A stretch of 64,000 bases of DNA. Source: Plutella xylostella. Its lineage: Eukaryota > Arthropoda > Insecta > Lepidoptera > Plutellidae. Every line of letters begins with the position of its first letter. The first letter of the stretch is position 1. Location: NCBI RefSeq assembly GCF_932276165.1, contig NC_064011.1:5969501-6033500 (forward strand), in the 5' to 3' direction. Of this stretch, positions 10,806 to 22,005 are shown in pieces. The position numbers and the translations under genes are program-made. The notes under the pieces are model-generated. The model saw only the letters and a list, made by a program, of their open reading frames with translations. It made no database searches and was not told the DNA's origin.

Positions 10806-13443
10806 GCAGTAGTGCCTTTTGAGAGCAGCTTTAGAAGTCCACATCATAAAAACTAAGGTGTATTTTCTGGGCTACGAATCTTTTTGGTCGTGTATCTCAT
10901 CCGAATCATCTCATTTGGATTATGTAAGCCCTCGACTATAAAAACAAAATAATTATGTACAACCACACTCCCCGTATGCTGTCGTTACATTTATCTATGA
11001 AGTACTGCCATCTGCTGGAACTAAACCATTTAAACTAGAACAACCAGTCTATGTGGACCTGTGTGTTTGTCCAAAGCTCACTACTCAACCCGACAAAGAG
11101 GTTTTAAGTTATATTGGTCGTGTAACTGGCTGTACGTGACAAGAATCCAAGCTTTCGATGTTTAAAAAGAAAATGCGGGTTTCGCGCCTAAACACCTGTC
11201 ATATTATGTGGGCGCGTTGCTTTTTTTTTCGTTTAAAATAGGCTGTGTTTGCATTTTTAACTGCCAGGCCTGTGTCTGTTCGTTTATATGATTTGTTTAG
11301 TTTGTACTGGTATTATTATTACTTTAAATGATTTAAAGTTATGTTTTTCCAAAGTAAGACCAGGAGATGTATTTTGGTCGAGATTTCTTCGTTGGCCTTC
11401 TTATTCGTTCCCAGTTCATATTCAATTGTGTTTTCCTTTACAGGAGGTTAAACTGAACACAAAAGACCCGAGAATAGTTGGTTTCTCTTTGTTCAGCGCC
11501 TAAACATAACAATGTAAAGCAGTTAATCTGCTGAAAGATAAATCGCTCGGAAAATTAACATAACACTTAATTCAAATCGGCAGACTGTTACACAAACTCG
11601 ACCTCTCGCGGGCTATCCGTCAAAAATCTAAAATGGCCGCCGTCGATACCAAAGAGAATCTATTCATGGACTCTTTCAGTCACAGTGGCACAAAAGAAAA
11701 TCTTGTGAAAGATTACATCACTAGCTCTGCACGTTCAGTTTCATGTGACTCTTGCCAGCCAGTAGCTGTTAACAAACATAACCTTTATTTCCTTATTCTA
11801 AGATTCACGTATCGCAAACTGAGCCATCTTGCGAGCCAAGTGGGAATGAACGGTGGCGTATTCGGACCATCCTTGCGACACGCGGGGACAATGATTATTT
11901 AAATTTATTTGTATTACAATAACACGCATGTATTTACTTGGTAAATGCGTTTTGTCGGTGAGGTTAAACATGCTCACCCGCGTTACGAAACGGTGGCGGG
12001 AGAATGGAACCTACTCTGTGACGCTAGTGACGTCTTGTCTATGGATGGGTACAACTTTTTTTTATACCTTTTTATATTGGCAAAGGTTGAATAGTTTTTA
12101 CAGCCTTTTCTTTTTGATTTAAATTCGGTTAAAGGCTAATTTATATTTACCTACTAGTTTTGATTTTAAAGAAACACATCTTCACAGCCGTTTAGGCTGT
12201 TGCTTCCTGCAATTTCGATTGTTAAATTAGATCTTTCAGGAGTTTAGGACAACCAAAGAAAGGAACTTTAAGCGAATGCATTGTTGCCTCGCTTTGACTG
12301 AATACTGACAGAAACAAACATACCGATGACTGGTAGTAACTTTCATACGATTTTGACACAACAAAAGCAACTACCAGTCATCGGTAGTTAGAGTTATTGA
12401 AACTGGCAGTTAATGTCGACATTAGCTTAAAGTTCTGCAACTTGGCATAAGTTTATCGGACGTATTTGGCGTATTCGGCGTATTTGCCTGATCGTGGTCT
12501 CCACTTGAGGATTGCTTTACCCCAAAGGTTCTTATATGTACCTTTCGAACCCTTTCGGATTGAGTCAAAATATTATTATCATTATTTGCGCAGCCACCTC
12601 GGCGGTAGGTCTGTATCTTCACACTGCGCTGTGAATTGCGGCGCATGCTAACCTCTTTCGTCGGCCATCTTTGTTTTTTGTTTCTTAATATTCATGGTAA
12701 TGAGTGCTGTTGGCAAAATCATTTCGTCATCATGATTTCGACCTCTTTGTTGAGAATATACCTCTTTACGGATTATAAAAGTGGGTATTATAATTATATA
12801 CCTATATTTTTTAAGTACAAATTACATATTAATGCATTATTTTAAAATTCAAAACCTTTCACAACAGATACAAACTTGAGACACGAAATAAAAACTCAAA
12901 CAAACCATTCAAATATCGAGCGAACACCTCCTGTGTAAACAATGCTCGTTGCTAGGCAACGAACAATATGGCCGCCGGGTAAACGAGACGACTATATACA
13001 CGACCTATTCAGGGGAGAAAGAGAAAGCCATATATGGAGAGTATTGAACGATAAAGAAGCAGGCGCATAGTTTAATAGCGACTTGTAAATGTTGAATTTA
13101 TATGAACCTTATGCAGTAGTGGCAAAAGGTTTGTTTTAGATTGGAATGGGAATAATAATAGTTTTATATTGCTTCCGTGTATGTGTTTTCGATTGGACGA
13201 TGTAATGCGACACCTCAATCGATATTTTAGTTCCGTAATCGTTAAATGGTGGGAATTTCTCTGCTTCGTTTCAGCCAACGTTTATGCTATTTATTACTAA
13301 CACAAGTTCAACTTCAACAAGTTTCCTATGGGAGCTACGAATAACAATACATAAAAAATGCATAAAATTATAAAATATATGATTAATCGACAACCAACGA
13401 TAATCAGATTTCAGTGGTGTCGCGGACTCTATACTTTGTTAAA
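10806..13443. other. Non-coding DNA; one unsupported ORF
   Basis: An ATG-led frame at 11633-11902 (89 codons, start context AAAATGGCCGCC) shows no known domain and no flanking splice logic, so it is not called a gene. Between 12318 and 12415 lies a decayed hairpin repeat related to the MITE at 35084 (ACTACCAGTCATCGGTAGTT, then GAAACTGGCAGTTAA). Nothing else can be bounded. Confidence 0.5.
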
Positions 13444-13446
13444 TAC

Positions 13447-14250
13447 AGGGTGTACTAAATAGTGGACCAACGGAATGAGCGACTCGACGCGACGGGTCAA
13501 TCTAAACAACTTATTCTAAAATTGCCAAAAAATAGGTAGGTAAAAACCAAAGTCAAATTAAATATTTTTATTCGCCGTATAAATATAAAATTTTCTGATG
13601 AACGTGAATTTTTAGACTGCAGATATGTATACTGTATATTTACCGCTCCCAAAGCTACTCTGTCTGTGCGTATTTTTTTCTATTTTTCGAGTTTAGAAAG
13701 TCGGCTACGCACAAAGTTAAAGGGACAATGCGCTATACTTTGTAAAATATATGGTGTACTAAATAGTGGACCAACGAAAAGGGGCTGACTCTAGGGCTCA
13801 ATCTAAACAACTTGTTCTAAAATTGACAAAAATTAGGTACAGGTATGTATTTATTTATACCCCTTCCTATAGCTACTCTGTCTGTGCGTATCCTAACTAA
13901 TATTATAAATGCGAAAGTAACTGTGTCTGTCTGTCTGTTACTCTTTCACGCCAAAACTACTGAACGGATTTGAATGAAATTTGGTATACATATGGTCTAG
14001 ACCCTGGGAAAGAACATAGGCTACTTTTTATCCCGGTATTCCCACGGGAAAACTTTTAAGGCGAAGCGAAGCTCGCGGGCACAGCTAGTTTTTTATATTT
14101 TTCGCGTTTAGAAAGCCGGCTACGCACAAAGTCGAAGAGACAATGCGTACACGCACGTTGACCACGCGACCGCAGCGGCGTGTCAGCCAGATCGGCACAG
14201 ACAAGCGGACACGCTTCAATCTTATACGTTTTATAGCTATACTTTGTAAA
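13447..14250. repeat. Tandem duplication of a CAGGGTG-type repeat
   Basis: Unit 1 (about 13447-13747) and unit 2 (about 13748-14250) share, in order, GTACTAAATAGTGGACCAACG, AATCTAAACAACTT, GCTACTCTGTCTGTGCGTA and GGCTACGCACAAAGT. Unit 2 is longer only because a Helitron (13891-14088) sits in it. Unit 1 therefore preserves the empty site. Confidence 0.75.
13891..14088 (+). mobile_element. Lep1-like Helitron (non-autonomous), copy 1
   Basis: It starts TCCTAACTAATATTATAAAT and ends GGGCACAGCTAG, i.e. 5' TC and 3' CTAG, with a GC-rich hairpin-forming run just before the end. It lies between A and T with no target duplication. The unoccupied sequence in the neighbouring tandem unit (TGTGCGTATTTTTT at about 13666) confirms the A|T junction. 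All four points match Helitrons. The name Lep1 is from memory of lepidopteran repeats. Confidence 0.85.
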
Positions 14251-14555
14251 ATATAGATAGAAAGATAGAATACTATTACACTCAAACGTACACTTATATA
14301 GGGATAGGAAATTCTGATGCGTTGTTAATTAATGTACCTACTTACTTCAATAATGTAAACGGCGTCATTAATAATAATATCTGGCCAATCCTCTCATCAC
14401 GGTAGAAAACATCCATAAAATTAATCAGTACTTTTCTATATTTAACTAATTCAATGCAAAGGTTAACTTGAAGAGAATTCTAGCATTAAGTTCGCCTTCG
14501 TACAATTTTTAAGTACAGTAAAGAATTTAACAATACTGATTTCGCGACCTGTGTC

Positions 14556-16445
14556 CTAACTATTTTTAAGCACTCTCTTCCATCCAAAGGTTATCTGGTA
14601 GAGATTTCTATTATACAGGGTGGCCCAAAGAGTGACGTCCAAAGGAAAATGTTTGATTCCTTAGGTCAAGGGGTAGCCAAATCACCCCCATGTATGTTCA
14701 GCAATTTTTAGTAGTTTAGGAGTTATGATTTTTTTTCCAAATTTTCTACGAAAATCGACCTCAGTGGATTAATTATGTTTTATTATTTTTTGGATAACTT
14801 TTTTAAAGCATTTTTTATTTTTGTGTCATCCTCTTAAGTTGTTCTTTTAACCATAAAAGTTTCAGCTTCCTAGCTGTAATGTAAGTTAGTTATTTTTTTA
14901 TCGAAAGTTCGAATTATATCATCGAGCTAGACTGCTCTGAATTTTCTACTTGAAATTAAAAATTGAAAAAGATATTCTCATGGTGCCTTATTAATTTTAA
15001 AAACTCCGCAAGGTTCCAAAATTACATAAAAATAAAAATAAACTATTGCTTAATAGGGTATTATTTGCAGAAAAAAGCCTTTAAAGGTACCTGGGTGGAA
15101 ATTACCTAATTAGTAAATTGTTTTAGAAAGTTGAAATATTCCTGTTATGTCATTACTAAGGACTAATTAAGTTAGAAAATGTATCAAATTAAAGGGAAAA
15201 TTAAATTATTTACTTTTTTTTTAATTTAAGTTACATTTTTGAATGTAAATTCTTAGAAAAATGTTTTAGTCTGAGTAGTAAGATTTATGAGATAATTTTA
15301 TTATTAATAATAAGTAAATAAACTCTAATAATTATTTTACACATTTACTCACAATAAATTTTCAAAATGGCGACCTCCCATAGCAATACACAACCTACAT
15401 CTACGCAAGAAATTTTCTTTAAGTCGCCTATACGCTTCTCTGTTTCATTCAGATGTAACTTTTTGACAGATGTCACATTTTTGAGAAAAGGTACTTTTTT
15501 TACATGTTTAAACTTTTGACAAATGTCATATTTTTTACATTTGTCACTTTTTTGACTTAAAGAAAATTTCTTGCGTAGATGTAGGTTGTGTATTGCTATG
15601 GGAGGTCGCCATTTTGAAAATTTATTGTGAGTAAATGTGTAAAATAATTATTAGAGTTTATTTACTTATTATTAATAATAAAATTATCTCATAAATCTTA
15701 CTACTCAAACAAAAACATTTTTCTATGAATTTACATTCAAAAATGTAACGTAAATTTAAAAAAAAAGTAAATAATTTAATTTTCCCTTTAATTTGATACA
15801 TTTTCTAACTTAATTAGTCCTTAGTAATGACATAACAGGAATATTTCAACTTTCTGAAACAATTTACTAATTAGGTAATTTCCACCCAGGTACCTTTGAA
15901 GGCTTTTTTCTGCAAATAATACCCTATTAAGCAATAGTTTATTTTTATTTTTATGTAATTTTGGAACCTTGCGGAGTTTTTAAAATTAATAAGGGACCAT
16001 GAGAATATCTTTTTCAATTTTTAATTTCAAGTAGAAAATTCAGAGCAGTCTAGCTAGATGATATAATTCGAACTTTCGATAAAAAAATAACTAACTTACA
16101 TTACAGCTAGGAAGCTGAAACTTTTATGGTTAAAAGAACAACTTAAGAGGATGACACAAAAATAAAAAATGATTCAAAAAAGTTATCCAAAAAATAATAA
16201 AACATAATTAATCCACTGAGGTCGATTTTCGTAGAAAATTGGAAAAAAAATCATAACTCCTAAACTACTAAAAATTGCTGAACATACATGGGGGTGATTT
16301 GGCTACCCCTTGACCTAAGGAATCAAACATTTTCCTTTGGAAGTCACTCTTTGGGCCACCCTGTATAAGCAGTACCTTTTTGTATTGTTTTTCTTTATTT
16401 TCTAAAGAGATTTCTATGTTTTTGGTGCAAGTGTATTGTATTCAC
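14556..16445 (+). mobile_element. LINE 3' tail split by a palindromic insert
   Basis: 14562-14615 reads CATCCAAAGGTTATCTGGTAG and on. Its continuation resumes at 16364 (AGCAGTACCTTTTTGTATTG). This matches the tails at 58255-58395 (+) and 44262-44395 (-), where the two parts are contiguous. The palindromic element 14616-16363 is the interruption, flanked on both sides by TATA. Confidence 0.7.
14616..16363. mobile_element. Giant palindromic (foldback) element, 810-bp arms
   Basis: The left arm 14616-15425 and right arm 15554-16363 are inverted copies of equal length (810 bp) with only scattered differences. They are separated by a 128-bp loop that itself holds diverged TTTGACA.ATGTCA repeats. 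The ends read CAGGGTGGCCCAAAGAGTGA and complement, flanked by TATA on both sides. There is no open frame of note. A transcript across it would fold into a very long double-stranded RNA. It ends like the smaller CAGGGTG repeats of this window, so it may be a head-to-head dimer of such an element. Confidence 0.85.
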
Positions 16446-17461
16446 ACAGTCATGAAACTGTAATTTCATCATGCACCTAGGTCACAGATGACACGCCATA
16501 GACACAGTAATTTCTAGACAGATCAATCCGCCATAATTGACGCACAGAAGGACGAGGGCAGAGGGCGTGACGGTCGCGTGTCCAGCCCCGCGACCCGATT
16601 CTGAACTCTAAGCGCAAGGGAACAGGGTTAATTGTCCATTGGCTGTGTCAATGATTGCAGGTTGGAATTGTGGACTGCATGTGTAAAGGCATTGATTTCG
16701 AAATTGTATTAGTATGAGTAGGTATTTAACTTATACAGGGTGCCCTGTTAGTCAATGTCATGCCAGCCGAAGATGATATAAATATAACTCGTAAATTATA
16801 AACAACTATTGTTCTTGGTAAAAAAAATACGTGAATATTTTTTATAAATTAGGATATATGGATTCTAGCACTACTTCCATAAATAATTTTAAAAAAAGTT
16901 TTTTACGTTTTTTAAAGACATGATTAAGTTAAGTATAACTAAGTAGGTAGGTACGTAACGTATTTTGTTTTAAGAAATAAAACAGATATTTCTAACTATT
17001 ACACGCCAAATTATACGAATTACACAGCCAAATGCATCTTCTGAAAGTCTCAAGGCAAACCATAATTACAAAGAATTTTATACTCTATTTCATAAGCAAC
17101 AGAACCCGTATCGAATCCACTTTATATATTTGCACTCACAATAAGTGGCAAATGCCTCAAGTGAATATAAACTTAATGTTGTTAGGGTTAGTGGTGATTG
17201 TTGGGTGTCAGTTATGTGCGGTTGCGATGTTTTATGTGGAATGGACTTTATGCACGGCGGTGCATGGTCCAATGTCGTCTGCGTGGCTAATGCACGTATG
17301 ATTGACTACCTGTGTAGAGCTACGAATGTTTAGAGTTGACCGTCTTAGTTCGCAAAATTTAAATATTATTTTATTTCAAGGTAGAGTTTACAGTCTCATT
17401 TAGTTGTAATAAAATCTTATCCGATCCAATTTGTTTTCTATTTTAGTATCTACCAGCGGAG
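16446..17461. other. Non-coding DNA
   Basis: No gene is seen. A lone CAGGGTG-type end lies at about 16736. The open frames at 17032-17333 overlap in three frames with no splice sites or domains and are not credible genes. Confidence 0.5.
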
Positions 17462-17640
17462 AGCGGTGGTAGCTCAGTCGGGTGAGCGCCCGCTTCTCAA
17501 TCAAGAGATGCGGGTTCGGATCCCGGCGCTGACATGTACCAATGAGTTCTTTTAACTTAAGTACAATGTATACCATCGCTCTTACGGTGAAGGAAAACAT
17601 CGTGAGGAAACCTGCATATCTAGATCTAGCACATCTAGAT
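17462..17640 (+). mobile_element. tRNA-derived SINE, family B
   Basis: The tRNA-like head has an A box (TAGCTCAGTCGGGTGAGCG) and a B box (GGTTCGGATCC). It is followed by a body with GGAAAACATCGTGAGGAAAC, a block common in lepidopteran SINEs and LINEs. The reverse copy of the head is at 21683. The head resembles a tRNA but its ends do not pair as an acceptor stem, so a functional tRNA is unlikely. Confidence 0.75.
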
Positions 17641-20075
17641 ATGTGAACCCACCAACCCGCAGTGGACCAGCGTGGTGGGAAATGGTCCAAGCTTAGGAAG
17701 GCAGTTTAGACCTTGGGGATATGCACAAAGGTTCCACTCGAGAGAGCCAGGTGCAGGTACTTACACCCCCACAGAGAATAGAATAGAATAGTATCTACCA
17801 GCCCTCTGAACAGCCTGTAAGCTATAATATTTTTTTTATTAAATTCCTACCTGCCTTACTTAAATTTACGCTACCTAATACATACCTACCTCAATTTTAT
17901 ATGCACATCCTAATTTTGCCTTCTGTATGACATTTGTGTTTGCCGAAGTGATTACTTAATACTTATAGAAGAAAAACCATATTAATGAAAAAAAAAGAAA
18001 AAATGCTAGTTTCACTTTTATAAATTTAATTGACAAAATAAATAATCATTCACCTCTACCGCTTCCTAACTCTACGTCATATGCGCTAGCGCAGTTTTTC
18101 CCGCGAACATCAATTTTATTGTTACATCTACGCCAAGGTCACTGCAGCCGTGTCATTGGGCGGCTTGTGTCGTCATCAGCGAATCATCGCTCACTACTGT
18201 GGGGTTACTACCACCGAACATTTATCACAACCCATCACGGCCCCACTGTTGGGGCTCGAGTAACCCGAGTATGTTATGCATATCAGAAGTTGAGCGCGCA
18301 TTACAGCTCCGTTACCAGAGTGGAGATCTGGCAAATGGCTTCTCCATTGTCCCTAGTGTGGATCCAAACACGAGTGCTCCGGATGGAGTACGGGAAGTGA
18401 GCGTGCCATCACCAGCTCCGGCACCTGTCAGGACATCAAGGAGGGGTCTCACCGCCCCGAGGCGACTCTCCTTGTCAGTACTGTGGCTATACGCTGCAGC
18501 GGCTAGATCCACTGCGCCATAGACCCCTGATGTCAGACTGCCGTCTGACTGAAGGTATAGTGCCTGTAGTTTATGACCGAGTCGTCGAGAGCTACAGGTC
18601 ACTATAATCATATCAAGTATTTTATAAAACGGGTTACGTGTTCGGGCTCGAGTTTCCTTCCAATGGAGGAAGGGTTAAGGCCTAGTCATTCACACTGGTT
18701 TTGTGGGTCATGTCAATCAGATCCATACATTTTACGTCAGATTTGAGAAGCGAGAGACGCTGCTTAAGGATTGTTAATGGTTTATTGCTCATGTTCGGTG
18801 GTGGTAACCCCACAGCAGCTGTTAGGAGATTAGGAGACCGTCCTACGCTACGCTACGTTCGACGGGTCTTACTTATTTCATCTATCATGACATTTTATTT
18901 GTTTATGTGTAGGCGTATGATCTTGCCTTTTCTGCTGACCACCATATAATTTTGCACTATACGTACCCACTGTGAACACATACGTATATTTCTACAGCTA
19001 ACGCTAACTTCACAATGGTAATAAGTATATGCGTAGTAAAATTTTATAGCTTTTTGTGCGGTGCAATAACTACGCATTCTCTGGATGTCACGATTTCGGT
19101 CATGGCATTACGTTTTTAGCTTCAGTTTGAAAGCCGAAGGACTTTTTGGTTATAAATCATTTATCGATTAGAAGACCAAATGTAGTGTGACCCTCAGAAT
19201 AAAAGGGCCATAACTCAAAAAATCACAAATTTGAGGTTGGTACAAAAAGAAGTGTGGGACGCCCTATGGCTAGATGGGGTGACGACTTGCGAAAGGTGGC
19301 TGGTAATGATTGGATGCGGCTGATGATGATGACAAAACGAAAATGTTATTTCATGTCTACCAGAGGACTGTTGATTGAACGCCATCTAGTGAAGCGTGTG
19401 ACAACTACGCCTAATGCATAATTTTAATGATACAGTTATTAGTGTAACTTCTCAGCTGACGGCTTCAAATAGCCGTTTCTTAGTTTAATTATTTATTATA
19501 CAGGGTGTTTCAAGTTACGGAAACAACTTTAAAGATATTTAAAATGACATAATGTTTATGAATTTAAAAGCTTAAATTTTATTTTTGGAGTCACAAATAT
19601 TTTAGTATTGCGGATGCGGATATTATCTACATGCAAAAACTTCGTCAGAATGGACATTTTTATTATTGCTTAAATATGACATAATAAGTGTACAAAAGGT
19701 GGATTTAATGCTAAAAGCATTTCCTACCAGCTAACTTACATGAGGTACAGGAAAATAAGTAGAAAGGTGCCAAAAAATATTTTTTTTATCAAGCGTACCT
19801 AACTTTTTTGTTACAAAAACGTAAGATAGTAATTGAAATTATTAATTTTGCCACCCTGTACATTGCACTTGCAGCTACACCTAGATAATAATAATAAGAT
19901 TATAATAAGTTTTGTGATTTCTCACGGTGAGGCGAGGCCGTCTGGTCCGTGTCAAACTATTAGTGTTCGCATTCATTTGCTGAGATATATTCCAATTTTG
20001 GTTGAAGCAGATTGTCTTCGGAATACTTGGGAGCTGATCTATTTATCTTTGACAAAATTATTTCGTGATACACTT
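17641..20075. other. Non-coding DNA with mixed repeat pieces
   Basis: It holds SINE-like pieces at 17640-17700, 18220-18260 and 18640-18700, and a 24-bp inverted pair at 18199-18222 and 18792-18815 (GTTACTACCACCGAACAT against ATGTTCGGTGGTGGTAAC) that may bound a small element. The overlapping open frames at 18119-18611 fall inside this repeat patch and are not genes. Confidence 0.5.
19501..19858. mobile_element. CAGGGTG-type MITE carrying a LINE tail
   Basis: It is bounded by CAGGGTGTTTC at 19501 and CCACCCTG ending at 19858, with TA on both sides. Inside, at about 19695-19760, lies the reverse of a LINE tail (TTTAATGCTAAAAGCATTTC), the same tail seen at 38188 (+) and 42806 (-). Confidence 0.55.
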
Positions 20076-20225
20076 ACCCGACAACTCTCTCAGCACAAGC
20101 TTGCTTGTGCTGGGGTCCACCAACCCGCACTTGGCCAGCGTGGTGGACTTGGCCTAAACCCTTCCTTCATTGGAAGGAGACCCGTGCCCCAGCAGTGGGG
20201 ACGTGATGGGTCGATGATGACACTT
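20076..20225 (+). repeat. SINE-like repeat (HaSE-type)
   Basis: Block order is identical to the copy at 10617: ACTTACCCGACAACTCTC, CCACCAACCCGCACT, GGCCAGCGTGGTGGACT, CAGCAGTGGGGACGTGATGG and a GATGATGA end. The open frame that runs across it (19833-20300) is a by-product of the repeat. Confidence 0.65.
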
Positions 20226-21548
20226 TCAGAAATCGATTCAACCAACGATTTCTGTGTATATGACATAATAATATGGATTAAGGTTTTAATGTATACTTAA
20301 CTACTCCTTAACATTAGCAAAACTATAGCAATTGTATAGAATTGTTTTCAAAATACATGCCTGTCCGCACTATCCTCCTATTGTTACGCTTACGAGCGTT
20401 GCTATTGTCTGAATTTAAAAAGTTTAAAAAGTATCACTTAAATCTGATAGCAATAAAGTTGGAAGGTTAGCTATGATTGCAACTCATTTTTTTTAATTAA
20501 ATAAAGGATGTAAAAATTGTCATTCAGTTCAGGAAATTTAAACTCGGGATCACAGTTTAAAAAAGAAATATAAAATCTATAGCTGTTTGTTGTGGATTTT
20601 CAAACCAAACAAAATTAAAGTTCGCAAGCCCTTGGCTTTTTTGAAAAAAATATGCAATTTTAGATTAGGTTGTTTTGTTTTCTCTGTCCAGTATATTATT
20701 GGTTTTTAGACATTCGAAATCCCCATCCCATACATATTTGACGACTGTAAAGGATAACCAACTTTACTTACCAGACATAAGGAAACGTCAAAAATACAAT
20801 AACATAGTGGAAGCTCTGTAAGTACCTTACAGCCCTTGAGTGATGTACCTACAAAGAGTCTAGTTCCATCTAGCCGCCAACACCAACGGCGACGGCCATT
20901 CAAACCGATTTGTATGCGTTGACCACGCACTGTGTTTTGAAAACTTCATGCGTCAAAACTCATTGCATCGGCGTCGGTCGTTGCCACTATTTTGCCAGTC
21001 CTTTGTGTTGGTTCCCGGCGAAACGATTCAAATATCGAACGATTCGAACGTAAAAAGTTTTTCCTTTTCGGCCAGTGATTTGTCAGTTGCCATGCGTAAA
21101 CAGTAATCATTTTTCTATTCTGCCAGTGTCCGTTTTATTAGTTTAAATTTGGTTTTCGTTTTCTGCCAGTGACACGTGTTGAAGTATGTTTATTTTGGTG
21201 ACAGATTAAATCTCGTGACCGCCACAGATCATTTGCAGCCAAAAAGCGTGCTGCCGGTGGCTTTTAGTGTGACTGTAATTTATTATTATTTCATAGAAAT
21301 GTAATAAATGACAGTGTATATTATACAGAGCGTAATAATTGCTGAATCGTCAGCGGTGTGTGAAACCGTATGTGAATGAAAAGATTTACTATTTATTTAC
21401 TTTTTATTTGTTGTATGTTAAAATATACTATAGAGACTGAAAATAGCTTTAAAAAATATAAGTACTTAATTATTACATAATAATAATTATATTAATCTAG
21501 TTTTCATAAAAAACAAGGTATAAAACTTAACAAAATGCGGACTTTAAA
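20226..21548. other. Non-coding DNA; promoter-like CpG patch near 20930-21300
   Basis: No exon is proven. From about 20940 to 21190 the short block (T)(T/C)TGCCAGTG recurs four times with variation, in a stretch richer in CG than its surroundings. It lies upstream of the candidate exon at 21549. It could be a promoter or 5' UTR of the golgin gene, but it could equally be repeat-derived. Confidence 0.3.
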
Positions 21549-21629
21549 ATGAGGATGTGTGTAATGTTGGTGTTATTATCGAATATCCGTTTAATACTGG
21601 GCGACATTGAAAAGATTTTCAATTTACAG
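21549..21629 (+). other. Candidate upstream exon or recursive splice site
   Basis: An ATG at 21549 opens 27 codons that end exactly at a strong donor (CAG|GTAAGAG, GT at 21630). The phase is 0, which fits the phase-0 start of the golgin exon at 26443. The peptide starts hydrophobic (MRMCVMLVLLSNIRLILG), which does not suit a golgin, whose N-terminus normally carries an amphipathic lipid-packing helix. The end ATTTTCAATTTACAG|GTAAG is also an acceptor fused to a donor, the form of a recursive splice site in a long intron. Either reading is weak. Confidence 0.25.
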
Positions 21630-21682
21630 GTAAGAGTAAATTCACTGTCAATAATTCTAACTTAAAATCCATAACTCATTGG

Positions 21683-21759
21683 TACATGTCAGCGCCGGGA
21701 TTCGAACCCACATCTCTGGCGTGAGAAGCGGGCGCTTAACCAACTGAGATACCACCGCT
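21683..21759 (-). mobile_element. tRNA-derived SINE head, family B (reverse)
   Basis: Read in reverse it has TATCTCAGTTGGTTAAGCG (A box) and GGTTCGAATCC (B box) and matches the head of the SINE at 17462. It lies 9 bp from, and points away from, the + strand SINE that begins at 21769. Confidence 0.75.
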
Positions 21760-21768
21760 AATATAGTT

Positions 21769-22005
21769 GACAGCACCGTAGCTTAGGCGGTAGAGAAGCT
21801 GTTTCCGAAGCTTGGGCCGCGGGTTCGAATCCCGCTCAGGGCAAACATCTGTGTGATGAGCATTTATTTTTGCCTTGTGTCTGCTGGTTATCGTTAGGTA
21901 ATCTATGTATTTGTGTCCCTAGATAAATCAGTTGTCCGACACCCATATCCCAGGCTCTGCCTATAGTTTGGGGCCTTCGGATGGCCGTGTGTGAGATATT
22001 CCCAC
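21769..22005 (+). mobile_element. tRNA-derived SINE, family A
   Basis: The head has GTAGCTTAGGCGGTAGAG (A-box-like) and GGTTCGAATCC (B box). The body, with CCAGGCTCTGCC and GGCCGTGTGTGAGAT, is shared with the element at 6976. No coding capacity. Confidence 0.8.

Noticed and set aside
11633..11902. 89-codon frame starting AAAATGGCCGCC
   Set aside because: No domain, no splice partner, no repeat of the pattern. Length is within chance for this composition.
17462..17535. Possible tRNA genes here and at 21683, 21769 and 6976
   Set aside because: A and B boxes are present but acceptor ends do not pair and the sequences continue into shared SINE bodies.
18119..18611. Several overlapping frames of 93-107 codons on both strands
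   Set aside because: They lie in a patch of SINE-like repeat pieces and overlap in three frames, which points to base composition and not coding.
19833..20300. 155-codon frame
   Set aside because: It crosses the HaSE-type SINE at 20076 and the end of a MITE, and its middle is the SINE translated.
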